Positions 12,890 to 23,850 of a stretch of 64,000 bases of DNA are shown here, in pieces. Origin of the DNA: Nageia nagi (Eukaryota > Pinophyta); assembly GCA_050084985.1 (NCBI GenBank), contig JBITNC010000001.1, positions 53,072,001 through 53,136,000 on the forward strand. The letters are read 5' to 3'. Below the pieces are notes generated by a model. The model worked only from the letters and a program-made list of their open reading frames with translations, was not told the origin of the DNA and ran no database searches. Every line of letters begins with the position of its first letter. Within the stretch, counting starts at the first letter, position 1. The position numbers and the translations under genes were made by a program.

Positions 12890-13640
12890 TAACCTAAACC
12901 TTAAGTAAAATGTTTTAACCTTAAGTCAACATTTTAATCCCTAGGTCAACCTTTTTAACCTTAAGTGAACATTTTTAACCTTAACTCAACATTTTAAACC
13001 CTAAGTCAACACTTTAAACCCTAAGTCAATATTTTTAACTTTAAGTCAACTTTTTAAATCCTAAGTCAATATTTATAAAACTAAGTAAAAAAAATTTAAA
13101 CTTGAGTCAAATTTTTAACTTTAAGTAAAATATTTTAACCCTAAGTAAATATTTTAAATCATAAGTAAAATATTTTTAACCTTAAGTCAATATTTTTAAT
13201 CCTATCTTAATATTTTAAACCTTAAGTCAACATTTTCAACCATAAATCAACTTTTTTAACCTTAACTCAACATTTGTAACCCTAAGTCAATATTTTTAAC
13301 TCTAACTCAACATTTGTAACTCTAACTTAACATTTTAAATACTAAGTCAACATTTTAAACCCTAAGTCAACATTTTAAATCCTAATTCAACATTTCTAAT
13401 TCTAAGTCTACCTGTCTAATCCTAAGTCAACTTTTTTAACTATAAATCAATATTTTTAACCATAAATTAACTTTTTTAACCATAAGTCAGTATTTTTAAT
13501 CCTAAATTAATATTTTGAACCCTAAGTCACTTATTTTACCCTAAGTAATTGTTTTAAACTCTAAGTCAACATTTCTAACCCTAAGTCAACAGTTCTAACC
13601 CTAACTCAACTTTTTTACTCCTAAGTCAACATTTTAACCC
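12890..13640. repeat. 20-bp tandem array based on CCTAAGTCAACATTTTAAAC
   Basis: Some 36 diverged units of 20-21 bp, each a variant of CCCTAAGTCAACATTTTTAA. Every unit starts with the complement-strand telomere-like word CCCTAA or a derivative (CCTTAA, TCTAAC). The strand bias is opposite to the TTTAGGG-like tract at 11391-11730. Confidence 0.85.
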
Positions 13641-14006
13641 TTAAACTTTTAAAATCTAAACTCTATCTGAGTTCATTCTTCTTTCTAAAGTTAGAGTTTA
13701 ATTATCACATCAAAAGGAGTGTGAGTGAAGATCTAGGGGACCAATTTGCAAGCAAAAGTTGAGAGAAGATTGGGGATCGCTTCACAAATCTTCAATTCCA
13801 TAATTTTGATAAGAAGAGGTTTTGCACTGCAAGATTTGTATAGAGTTTTGTTTGGCCATAGAAATGTGACCTATTTTTATGGGCACTATTTCATTTTAAT
13901 TTTAATAATTTCATAAATCACAAATTTATTTCCTTTTAATTGCTTCTCGTTGTAATTATATAAGGTTGTAAGGGCAATACAAAAATATGCAAGACAATCA
14001 TTTCAA
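13641..14006. other. Unassigned spacer
   Basis: Nothing recognisable beyond AT-rich sequence. It lies between the 20-bp array and the SINE target duplication. Confidence 0.4.
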
Positions 14007-14021
14007 ATTCATCATAGAATC

Positions 14022-14183
14022 CAGCAAGTGTAGGGGAGTTGGTGAGAGGGGTAGTTGAAATCTCTCGAGTTGTTCACGGGAGACCCCATGTTCAAATCTC
14101 ACCCCCTCACTTGCAAGTGGATATGACTAATGTAATAAATGGTGGGTGTTAATTCCCTGCAAACCTTCATTCAAAAAAAAAAA
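14022..14183 (+). mobile_element. tRNA-derived SINE with target duplication
   Basis: A 162-bp unit starting CAGCAAGTGTAGGGG and ending in 12 or more A residues is flanked by identical 15-bp copies of ATTCATCATAGAATC (14007-14021 and 14184-14198). An RNA polymerase III box-B-like word GTTCAAATCTC lies at 14090-14100, and a box-A-like GGGGAGTTGGTGAG near 14034. Target duplication, A-tail and pol III boxes together identify a SINE. The perfect duplication suggests a fairly recent insertion. SINEs depend on a LINE reverse transcriptase supplied in trans. Confidence 0.9.
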
Positions 14184-14198
14184 ATTCATCATAGAATC

Positions 14199-15062
14199 TC
14201 ACTCGACTCGACTGTGATGTTTTATTTTATTCACACTATAATGTTGCTAAAAAATACTCCTAAACCATAACAATCCCTAGTTCAACCTAATTAAGTTGTC
14301 TTGTTCATTTATAGACAACACATATTTATTCAGAAAATAATTTATGTTTTTGAATTGTTCTCTTTTGTGTAACAATACAGTTGCAAAAAAATTGATCTTT
14401 TATCACTGAAAAATTTAAAAGTTAATATATAAATTAAAAATATAAACTAAAACAAATAAATAATCAAATTTAATTATTCTCTCGTTGTTCCAACAAAATA
14501 ATTTGATCCCAACATTATTATAAAGATTACAACATTTCATTACATAAATTTAACCCTCACCGCATCTTATTCGAGAAGCCTCCAATTTATTATATTATTT
14601 ATTCAATACATTATTTATGTTCTCAAACAAAAAGAAAGGCCTCCCATAAACGAGCCTATAGCAGTAAAAGCCTCCAATATTATTGCAGTCTCTAGACGTA
14701 TTTGAATAAATAATACTATGTTATTATACTTTACTACCTTGCAATAATATTAATAGGTTTTAAATAGAATTCAACAATTTATATATTATAATTACAAAAT
14801 GAAATGGTAATAAATTTCAATATATATCATTAAAAAAATAATAAAATAAAATAAAATTCTAAAAATATTCAGTTAAATGAAATTTATGGAAAGAGATGAT
14901 TTATGTGAATATTACAATAAACCTTTAGTATTAATATATTTTTAATTAAAATTATTATGATACTATAAAATATAATTATACTTTCCTAAAACATTATTAT
15001 ATATTATTTAAAGGTGCAAAATCTCAAAAATAATGTTTATTAGTTTCATAAGAATCTACCTT
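14199..15062. other. AT-rich non-coding DNA
   Basis: Very AT-rich, with frequent stops in all frames and no recognisable feature. Confidence 0.45.
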
Positions 15063-15203
15063 CTAAGATATCTTAAAGACATATTTAAAAACATCGAGAG
15101 GTATCGATCTCCAAGCGCCTATCCTGGAAGTCATTCTAGAGATAGACACCTCAAGATTGATACCTCTTGATGCTTTTAGATATATGTCTTCAAGATATCT
15201 AAG
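15063..15203. repeat. Fold-back element with about 62-bp inverted arms
   Basis: The left arm starts CTAAGATATCTTAAAGACAT (15063) and the right arm ends with ATGTCTTCAAGATATCTAAG (15203), its near-complement. The match continues inward for roughly 62 bases and includes GAGAGGTATCGATCT paired with AGATTGATACCTCTT. About 16 bases form the loop. It resembles a fold-back MITE, or a transcript-level hairpin if transcribed. Confidence 0.75.
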
Positions 15204-15810
15204 CTAATTTAAAACCTTTAGTTTTAGGAGCTATCAAAGTTTATCAAGAAGTAAATATATATCAATTAAGTATTTGAATGATTATCTCTCATATAATTAA
15301 ATTGTATAATAAAATTGCTAAACTTATTTTAGTTAACATATTTTCCATATTTTATAAAGCGTGATGGAGATGAATTGTTAATTTCAATCTTTTAGAGTAA
15401 TTCATTTCAAGAGGTTTCATAATGTTAAAATATATTAAATACAAAATTTAAGAAGAATAATGATAACCAATTAAGTACTTCAACTCTTTAAGTTGAAAAC
15501 TATGAAAATATCCATTAATTTTAAAAAATTCAACAACTTAATATAAATGTACTATTTTTTCGCAAAAAAGTAAGAAACATTAATTTTGAAAGAAATTATT
15601 TCCTTTTATTTTTCTGATCTAAAATCGAATTGTTTCATTGCAACAAAATAAGAACTTCACATCAAAAATCTCTTTGTGATGATTCTGTCGATTTGAACAA
15701 CGCGTAAAATCGACTCCAAGTTTGTTACTTATGAAAGTTTGCAATTTGTTAAATTTTTGTATTTTATTATTATTATTATAAAATTAAAAATGCAATAGTA
15801 AAAAAAATAT
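15204..15810. other. AT-rich spacer
   Basis: No gene is visible. A short ATT microsatellite occurs at about 15766-15780, just before the LTR-like sequence. Confidence 0.4.
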
Positions 15811-16546
15811 ATATATATAGCCCAAAGTCAAAAAAAGAAAGGGTCGACATATTAAATTTTCAACAGGGACAAAACCCCCCCAAACCATGCCAAGCATGCT
15901 GATGTGGAACAGACCACGTGAAAAAAAATAGGCCCCGCATGAAGGAGGTGATGCCCCGTAGAGGAGGATGGACCTGCAGGGAAATGAATCGAATACGAGA
16001 TGAGGTAGTAGCGATGACGTGGACCCCGCCCTTTGAATCCACCCTAACGAATTAGAGAATCACGTATAAAAGAAGCAGCTACCACGCAATGTGGAGGTCA
16101 GATCCTACGAGACGGAGGGGAAGACCACCATGGAGCTCCGCTGCAGAAGGGAAACTGGTACGTGAAGAACCCGCCATAGTGGGATGCCAGTACACGGAGG
16201 ATGACGTCATTCTAAAAGGGGGCGGCTAAAAGGAGGGAGCCACTGCATGCACATCCACACGAATACTAGTGATTTTTTTTTAGTCAAACTTCTTAATAGT
16301 TTACAGGAGAAAAGAAGTGAATAGACTGAAAAAAAGACAAGTGTTGTAAATAGTGATATAGTTTCAAAGGTTGTACAATAACTTCACAATAATACTTAGA
16401 GCCTATTTGGGTAACATCTTTTTGTGGTGTTTTAATTTTCTTGTTCAAATATTTTGCTATTACATTTGGGAATTAATTTATTTTCTAAGTAAGATAAAAG
16501 GTAAATTTTAAATAATCCGTATGTGATAAAATATTTTTATGGATTA
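15811..16546 (+). repeat. 5' LTR (shortened) of the deleted gypsy element
   Basis: It matches the right LTR in two blocks, 15811-16235 with 17617-18025 and 16268-16546 with 18707-18987, with the middle of the right copy missing here. It contains CACGTATAAAAG at about 16060, a TATA-box-like sequence kept in the other copy at about 17862. A primer binding site follows at its right end. Confidence 0.75.
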
Positions 16547-16549
16547 TGT

Positions 16550-16560
16550 TGGTATCAGAG
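16550..16560 (+). promoter_or_regulatory. Primer binding site (initiator tRNA-Met type)
   Basis: TGGTATCAGAG, followed by T where the full plant site has C, sits three bases after the 5' LTR end. It fixes the plus-strand orientation of the element. Confidence 0.85.
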
Positions 16561-16630
16561 TATTTTGATTACATGGGAAGTTATTAATATTTATTCGTAA
16601 GACTTTGTTTGGTTGTAATTTTTTTTACAT

Positions 16631-17580
16631 GATTACTAGATCACAAAGTAAAAGAGGTGAATGAGAGATTGTTGAAGAAGATCCTTAGATTTGATTGAGA
16701 ATTTGGTTGCGGAAACAAAGAGAAGCTAAAATGGCAAAAGAGAATTCATCTATTACAATGCAAGAAATTTTTTCAAAAAGGCTTAAGATGATTGAAGAGA
16801 CATTAAGTAATCTAGTTCATACTATTACAAATTTGCAAAAAAAATCGAGATGATGAAGGAAAAGAAAAAAAGAGTTCATACATTAGGGAGAGTTCTAAAA
16901 TAGAGCAAAGATTTCCCTTGAAGATGGAGGTGAAGTTTGAGCTTAAATCCTTTGGAGGAGAGATGGATCCCGAAAAGCTTAATCGATGGTTTAAGTAAAT
17001 GAAGGCCTACTTTCAAATTTAGAAGATTGAAAGTGATGAGGATAAAATCGAAATAGCTACACTCAAATTAGAGGGCACATGCACGAGTTTAGTGAGAAGC
17101 CTATTTGGATTCCATCACAAGTTTTATGGAAAAACTAGTGAAAAGATAAAGTGCATTCAAAGAATTGCTTCGAGATTAGTTCTACCCCCTTGGCCATCGT
17201 CAAAAGCAAACCATGGAGTGGTATCATTTCAGGCAAGCAAAAGGGCAAAGTCTCCAAGAGAACACCATTGAATTTAAAAAAAGAGCTACCTTGCTTAGTG
17301 TGCCTTTAAAAATTGATAAAAGTTTGTTGGAAGTATATTAGAGGTCTTCATAACTATTTTCGCCACACCATATTTCTTTTCAAGCCTACAAATTTGGATG
17401 AAGAATGTGTCCAAATGCAATATCTAAAGGAATGTGGGAGGCTTAATAGAGAGGAATACCATTTCAAGCCAAAATAAAAAGATAAAGTTTTTGCATCCTC
17501 TACAAAAGAGAAGAATAAGAAAAAAATGAAATTATTCTCGTTACGATAAAGATGGTCATACAAAGATGGGTGTTGGAAAC
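16631..17580 (+). pseudogene. Decayed gypsy gag fragment
   Basis: Translation with stops gives MITRSQSKRG, then LRIWLRKQRE, then a gag core (about 16920-17340) and, near 17540-17580, a zinc-knuckle-like KDGHTK followed by the FIPIEH/LHPN region. The same blocks occur in the remnant at 43802-44596. It runs directly into LTR sequence with no pol, so a deletion joined gag to the 3' LTR. Confidence 0.75.
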
Positions 17581-17609
17581 TTCATCCCAATCGAACACCT
17601 AGGTGATGT

Positions 17610-18987
17610 GTGTGTATATATATATATCAAAGTTAAAAAAAGAAAGGGACAACATATTAAATTTTCAATAGGGAAAAAACCCCCTAAACATTGCCAAGCA
17701 TGTTGATGTGGAACAGACCACGTGAAGAAAAATAGGTCCCACGCGAAGGAGGTGATGCCATGTAGGAGAGGATGGACCTGCAGGGAAACACATCGAACAT
17801 GAGAGGAGGTAGTGGCGACGTGGACGCCACACTTGAAACTTGCCTTGATGACTCGAAGAATCACGTATAAAAGGAGCAACCACCACACAACATGGAGATC
17901 AGATCTTGTAGGCGAAGGTGGAGATTGCCATGAACTCATGTTGCAAAAGGGAGATCGGTACATGAAGAACCTGCCATAGTGGGATGCCAACACGTGAAGG
18001 ACGATGTTAGTCTGAAAGGGCCCACCTAACACCTAATAATGAGTGCAAGGGTAAAATGAGGGACGCACACACCTATCGAGCATAAAAGTTATGCCAAACT
18101 CACTGCTAATCTTAAATCATAGCCATCATGTCAAGTACGTGGAGGGGGTACCATGGATCTGTCTAGTGCCAAGGCATCTGCCCATTATTTTTGACTATTC
18201 AAATATCATTGTTGGTGTGCCAAGTGGCATTATTTTTTTGGAGTCGCTCAAATTTGATAGCATTGGGTAAATGGTTATTCTTGAATTATTGGGCTTATTA
18301 TAGTTTATTTGATATTTTTAAATAGATTAGGGATCCACCAAAAAATGTGGTGGGATCTTATTTAGGAGATTTTAAAATGGGGTGTTATTATTTCTCTATA
18401 AAAGAGGGGATACAATATTTGTTTGTGTGAGTTATTTTAAAATTTGTAAAGGTGTCAAATTTTATTATTTGTAAAATGGTTAAATGTTGGATGTTATTCT
18501 TGGAGGTGGGTAATATTTCAAAGGTGTTGAAATATTTATAAATCCTAATTGTTAGGTGGTTATAGCTATTTTGGAGGAAGATCAATTTAGAAAGAGATTG
18601 GTTGGTGGCCACAACCAAAATCAACTCTAAGTGGGGTGGTGTTAATTAATTAGTTGTAACAACATTTTTGTTTGCTAGCTTCCTTAAATTTATAAAAGGA
18701 AGACTAGTGATTTTTTTTTTTAGTTAAAGTTTTTGCTATTCTATGGGAGAAAAGAAGTGAAGAGAGGTGAAAAAAAAGCTAAGTGTTGTAAATAGTGAGA
18801 CAGTTCAAGGGTTGTACAACAACTCCATAAAAATACAAAGAGCTCATTTGGGTAACATCTTTTTGTGGTGTTTTAATTTCCTTGTTCGAATATTTTGCTA
18901 CTATACTTGGGAATTAATTTATTTTCTACGCAAGATAAAAGGCAAATTTTAAACAATTCATATGTGATAAAATATTTTTACGGATCA
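17610..18987 (+). repeat. 3' LTR of the deleted gypsy element
   Basis: The longer LTR copy, ending ACGGATCA. It holds a TATA-like CACGTATAAAAGG at about 17862 and a second TATAAAAGAGG at about 18397. The short open frames on its minus strand (17556-18032, 17665-17886) are fortuitous, since they recur in damaged form in the other LTR. Confidence 0.72.
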
Positions 18988-19134
18988 TTTTCTTACAAAT
19001 ATTTCTAAATTATCTAAATCTTCATTTATGAAAGTATTATTATTTTACTTTTTAGATTGAAGATACTTTATACCATTTTTCTCAATTTTAAAAGGTATAA
19101 TAGAATGAAAGATTTATAAACAATGTGAATATGT

Positions 19135-19270
19135 TAGAAACGTTGGAGGGAAGAGGGTTGCCAAAATTCTTCACTAAAATGTGGTAGACCCAAGTTCAAA
19201 TCTCATCCCTTCTTACAAGTGAACATAATTGCAAACCATGTTGGATGATGGTAGGTGCAAATGATAATTA
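19135..19270 (+). mobile_element. Old SINE-like copy
   Basis: It contains GTAGACCCAAGTTCAAATCTCATCCC (19181 on), close to the box-B part of the SINE at 14022-14183, followed by CTTACAAGTG and a GATGGTAGGTG segment. No clear target duplication or A-tail remains, so the boundaries are approximate. Confidence 0.5.
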
Positions 19271-19419
19271 AAGATAACCATTTTAATTTAAAAAATGAAA
19301 CTTTTTTGTAAGAAATGTTATCATCAAATTTTGTAATATTTTGAAAATTATGAAATTCAAATTTTGTAAATATTGGTTTTGGATCCTCATATATATATAT
19401 ATATTTCATCCAATCATGT

Positions 19420-19665
19420 TAGAGGAATTGAAGAGAAGGGGAAGTTGAAAACTCTTAAGTGTAAAAAGAGAGGCCTCATGTTCAAAACTCTTTCCCCTCA
19501 CATGCATGTGGATATGCTAAGCCCAATCGATGGTAGTTAGGCTAGTTGGCATGAATCAAGTCAGGTGCGACTCCTAGACGACTTTGATGGGAGAGAACCC
19601 TAAAGAGTTGGAATTTAATTCCATTATTATTTCCCTGCAAGAGCAGTTTACTAACAAAAAAAATT
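19420..19665 (+). mobile_element. Second SINE-like copy, longer 3' part
   Basis: GGGGAAGTTGAAAACTCTTAAG and CATGTTCAAAACTCTTTCCCC parallel the SINE at 14022-14183, and TTATTTCCCTGCAA near 19628 parallels its TTAATTCCCTGCAAA. It has an extra central block with TCAGGTGCGACTCC and ends in a run of A at about 19655-19663. It looks like another member of the same or a sister SINE family. Confidence 0.6.
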
Positions 19666-20740
19666 TCAATTTGTCTTTACAAAATGAATTATTTTTATTG
19701 AAAATATAAATAATAACATTAAATAATAAAAATAAATATATTTTCAAATTTTCTCACCCCTAGATGGTAGAATAAGTAAAAGGAGTTTATACATGAATAT
19801 TAAAAAATGTTAAAAAGATATGTTTGATTACAATAATAACATTTAACTTCATTGCATAAAAATATAATCATGATTTTTAAAACTATAATTGATATGCTAT
19901 TATTTTATATGAGTACATGACAACATCAACTTAATGTTAAAATGGTTATTTATCAATTTTTAATGTCAAGAGGTGTTCTTTAGTTGTAGCGCAGGGGTGG
20001 AGTGGAGAGCTAAAATGTTGCATGTGAGTTCATCGTTAAACATCAGCTTCAATATTTAAAAAATAAATGAATCAACTTTTTTATTTAAAAAATAAAGTTA
20101 GCTTCAAAAATATAATTATAACATTAAAATAGCATATAAAATAAATAATATAACATTAAATTAAATAAATTAATATATAACATAAATAAGCTAATATATA
20201 AATTAATAAATTAACATTAAAATAAATACCAAAAAATATTAAGAAATGAGATAGGTGTGTAGGGAATGATATGTCTTGACGTTTTTTTGATATATAAGAA
20301 GCTATATCAAAGCTAGTTAATGAGATATGTATCTTACATAAAGATAATTATTTATCAATTTTTAATAAGATATGTATCCTACATCAAAAATAATAATTTA
20401 AAATTATTATAAAATAAAATTTTTGTTGTTGAATTGAAGTGAAGATTTTGAATAACTTCCACAACCTTTTACATTTAAATCTATCACCACATATCCAAAA
20501 TTCACCAACTCCCTTTTAACAAATAAAGATGAATAAAAAAAAATTAATATCAATTAATATTACAATAAAACTTTGTCAAAACAAATTAATAAATAATTAA
20601 AAAATATAAAAAATCAATATACAAAAATTAATTGTATTAAAATACTAATCTAATTAAATATTAAATTACTCAACCTTAAAAAAAACTTTCAACATTTGTT
20701 CTAGTAGTCAATTATGTAAACATCTTCAACATTTTCCAGA
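19666..20740. other. AT-rich upstream DNA
   Basis: Very AT-rich and without a gene. Two diverged copies of GATATGTATCYTACATMAA with TTATTTATCAATTTTTAATAAG around them occur at about 20320-20390. Confidence 0.45.
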
Positions 20741-21135
20741 AGTCGATTAACTAGACGTGTACGCTTTTAACGTGTGAATACAAGTCAAGTATCTACACAC
20801 GTTATTCCCAAAATTATGTCATTCTATCCGTCTTAGATCCTCTGCTTCTACAGAAAAAAAAAACTACACAATAATTATAATTTCCACATTTATAAATTCG
20901 TGCGTGACTATTTCTTGTCACGACTCGCGTCTGCCTTTGCACCGCAACTCTTTTTTGGGCTGCTATACACTTTATCCGTACGGATTTAGCCATACAATTC
21001 CACCTACAAAGTGGCTCGCTCCGTCAATTGGTTTCTAGAATTTATGTTCTTGACCTAACTCATTCACATAGAATACTACAAGTATTTCGCTTACTCCACG
21101 GTGAATTAAATCCCATCAAAATTTTTCACAGCACG
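20741..21135 (+). promoter_or_regulatory. Probable promoter and 5' leader of the giant-intron gene
   Basis: Unlike its surroundings, this stretch keeps many CpG dinucleotides (GTGCGTGAC, CACGACTCGCGTC, GGCTCGCTCCGTC), as expected for an unmethylated plant promoter inside methylated transposon DNA. ACGTGT-type words occur at about 20755 and 20770, and a TATA-like TTTATAAAT at about 20890. A strong splice donor CACG|GTAAGT at 21136 could end a non-coding first exon, with the acceptor TTAATTTGTAG at 21278. Transcription start and leader splicing are inferred. Confidence 0.5.
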
Positions 21136-21312
21136 GTAAGTTTCCGGCAGTTTACAGGAGCGAATTACTGTAAGGAAGAAGGAACGGAGGCGGAAAATTA
21201 TATGAGAATGAAGGCTGTTCTGTGGCTTAAATGATTGATTTGAAATTTATTAGACAATCTATTGTGTTTAATTTGTAGTCTATTGCATCGATGTTTAGAA
21301 ACCGAGGAGAAC

Positions 21313-21493
21313 ATGGCAAATTTTCTGAAAGTCTGTGGAGGATCGTTTGTTTATGCAGTTTTAATTATTTTGAGAATCGTATGTTGGGATGGATTGAATG
21401 TTGAAGGTTTAAATTATTCGGATTATAGGGTGTTGTCGGCCACGATATATCCTAAGGTTAGCGTTCATCATTACGACTGGCGCTATATCAGAG
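21313..21493 (+). CDS. Exon 1 of TMEM8/PGAP6-like gene (signal peptide)
   Basis: ATG at 21313 is in the good context GAGAACATGG. Its 60 codons start MANFLKVCGG, then a hydrophobic stretch at residues 12-25 suits a signal peptide or anchor. N34-Y-S is an N-glycosylation sequon. The exon ends YDWRYIR plus one base (phase 1) at CAGAG|GTATGG. Joined to exon 2 this gives RYIRVELP, which with the pattern that follows resembles, from memory, plant TMEM8/PGAP6-like (DUF3522) proteins. Human members are membrane proteins linked to GPI-anchor processing and adhesion; the plant role is not established here. A frame open upstream (21262) lacks an ATG. An out-of-frame ATG at 21291 could act as an overlapping upstream frame. 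Confidence 0.8.
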
Positions 21494-22616
21494 GTATGGA
21501 ATTATGTTCCGGGAATTTGTACGGTTTTTGCTTTGAAAAATGTAGCTTGTTTTCTCGACCTTTTGTGAATTGCATAGGCTTCACTGTTTTGGTTCATATC
21601 CTTTTTTAGAGCAATTATACTTGAAATGAGTTTTATTTTTTCAATTTTCTGAGTTTCATTGCATTCAATTTCATTGAGTGATTGTCAATAAGCTATTGCA
21701 TGAAAAGCTCTTTTGAGTCTTTACCTGCCTTACTTGGTTCATAGTAGTCACCTTCCTCTGCTGGTATACAAGAAGATTGTTATACATCTTTCATTGAAAG
21801 TTGTATAACATTGTATACGCTTAATTGCTAGATGAAAATTCATTCAGATAACATAATATAAAAAATTAATTCAGATAACATAATATTAAACTATTTCTTA
21901 TCTTTTCAGCAACCTCTTTCAATATAAAAGGAAAACATCAAGCTTCAAATATATATATATATATATATAAATTGTCCATAATCTGAGCTCACTGATGGCC
22001 AATGATTTCACCAGCCTACAACTGCTAGGGTTGGTAATGACTAACAATTAAGGGGGTGCCTTATTTCTCTGGCTTTAGCGAGCCATAGCTATTCTCATTC
22101 TCTCTATCTCAGAGAGCGAAATAACAATAGAGAGCAAAATAGTGACATCTCCACAATCAAAAGCAAAAAAGATTTAGAGGATTTAAAAATATTTGCAAGA
22201 AAGCAGAAATAATCTTTTAATTTTGAATTATAATCCAAAGACTTGCTAGCACTCATTTTTTTTGCTAAAAGTTACTAGAACATCATTTATACCTTAATAT
22301 ATAGTTCCATCTTCATTGTTAGCCGATGCAATCCAGAGTGCACTTAAATTTACATATGTATTGTCATTTGCCTCCAATTTAACTGTGTTTTTTAGCAGAG
22401 TATCTATGCTCAAATCAAGCTCTTCTAAACTGCCAATGGCGATGAATCATGATATTTATCAAATTGTCAAATCTTTCTAGAGTGGTGAATGCTTCACAAG
22501 TTTGCAGCCAAGGGTCTTGAAGTATTTTAATTGAGTTATCAATTATTGTTCTTCTTGGCTTACTACAATACTGCCAAACTCTTTAATATGAGTTATTTTA
22601 AAGTCTTGAAACTTTT

Positions 22617-22925
22617 AGATCATCTCCCTAATGCTTTTTAGTATTAGTTGTATCTTCCACCCCCCTTCCATTCCTTCTAAGATATATTGAACAAATAGCT
22701 AAGATTTTCCTTTCTGCCCAAATCATTGGAATTTTAATTTGTATATAGATTCTTAAACCACTCGATAATATGTGTACCTTAACCTCATTGTTAGTTCGAA
22801 CATTGATATTCACCACAAATTGAGCTACAATTTCCCCTTGACTGTTATGTATTATTCCCTACACCCTTGCTTTTCAAGATTCCCTTTCTAAACCCCATCA
22901 ATATTTAGTTTCCACCATCCTATTT
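22617..22925 (-). pseudogene. LINE-type RNase H (RVT_3) remnant
   Basis: The minus strand reads WWKLNIDGV and, after stops, VNINVRTNNEVKVHILSSGLRI and YIQIKIP. This matches the pattern of the RNase H-like domain (W-K-L-N-x-D-G, then N-N-E-x-x-x-x-x-L-x-x-G-L) found at the 3' end of plant LINEs. It is broken by stops and lacks the rest of a LINE nearby. Confidence 0.6.
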
Positions 22926-23339
22926 TCATTTGAGTCCAAATTGAAGAATATGAAACGTTTTCTACATGTTTTGGAATCAAGTTCGTACTTTATGTATTTG
23001 CTTCAATTGTTAATCATTAAAGCTTCTATATTTGGGATAGGTTTGTTAGATGTAGAAGTCTTGTGCTTTTGCATACATGTTTCTATATTTTTTTCATTCT
23101 TTTGTCCCAAGCTTATTCCATGTAAGAATCCTCTTATATAATACTCACCACATAAAGGCCTTAACTTTTGGCGGACCTCCCTATTATTAAACTTCCTTCC
23201 AAATTATCATAGTTTTATTAAAAAAATTGATCTGTAATCACCAATAAACTATGTTTGTTTGTATCCTTAAATACAAATGTACTTATCAATTATTTATGTT
23301 ATGTAAATTCTGGAAAATGTATGGAATAATCAAAATCCA

Positions 23340-23480
23340 TACACACAAATTGATGCAATATTTTATAGTTCGCCCCAATGTGGGGTTACATCCACTTTCA
23401 ACGAGCTCGGATTTTATTGATCACAAATAGAGTTACAGTCACCAGAGGCCTAAGTGCTCCTTCCTCAACATGGACATAAC
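23340..23480 (-). repeat. Copia-type LTR fragment
   Basis: It carries TTCGCCCCAATGTGGGGTTACATCC, similar to motifs in the LTRs at 28834-29778 (CACTCAACATCTTGGAGCTACATCC) and 45660 on (CACCGGTGTGGGCTACATCC). No boundaries can be set. Confidence 0.4.
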
Positions 23481-23850
23481 ATTCACACAAATTGGTCTTG
23501 CCAATAACAAAACAACTCTAGATCAATCCCTATCACCAACTCTACAAAATACCTCTGCTCTGCATTGCTTTTTTTCAAAATGAGGTGCGAACTCATATTG
23601 ATAGACATCAAAATGATTTTTGAGCTTCCAATTACCTTGACTCTTGGCCTTCCATCTTCTTGTTGCTTGTTGTTTTGTCTTCCTAAGTGTCTTCAACTTC
23701 CTGGTGAATTTTGTAATTCGGAAGTCCTGCTAAAATAACCTTTTCTGAAATATCCATTTTCTAAAATTGCCTTGTCGAATATAGCCATGTCGAACGACAT
23801 GGCCATGAACCTTTGTCAAACAACATAGCCACGAACCCTTGTTGAATAAC

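Larger units (their letters stand above)
15811..18987 (+). mobile_element. Internally deleted Ty3/gypsy element (LTR-gag-LTR)
   Basis: Two related LTRs, about 15811-16546 and about 17610-18987, flank only a primer binding site (16550-16560) and a decayed gag (16631-17580). Protease, reverse transcriptase and integrase are missing. The gag resembles that of the minus-strand gypsy remnant at 41838-44596 (both start MITRS, both carry IWLRKQRE), which places it in gypsy. The left LTR lacks about 675 bp present in the right one (18030-18705). The outer left boundary is uncertain because it lies in an AT dinucleotide run, and I found no target duplication. Confidence 0.75.

Noticed and set aside
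12890-13640. CRISPR-like regular repeats
   Set aside because: Units are contiguous and diverged with no unique spacers, and the genome is a plant nucleus. It is a tandem array.
17556-18032. 158-codon minus-strand frame
   Set aside because: It lies within a gypsy LTR, and the matching sequence in the other LTR is not open in the same way.
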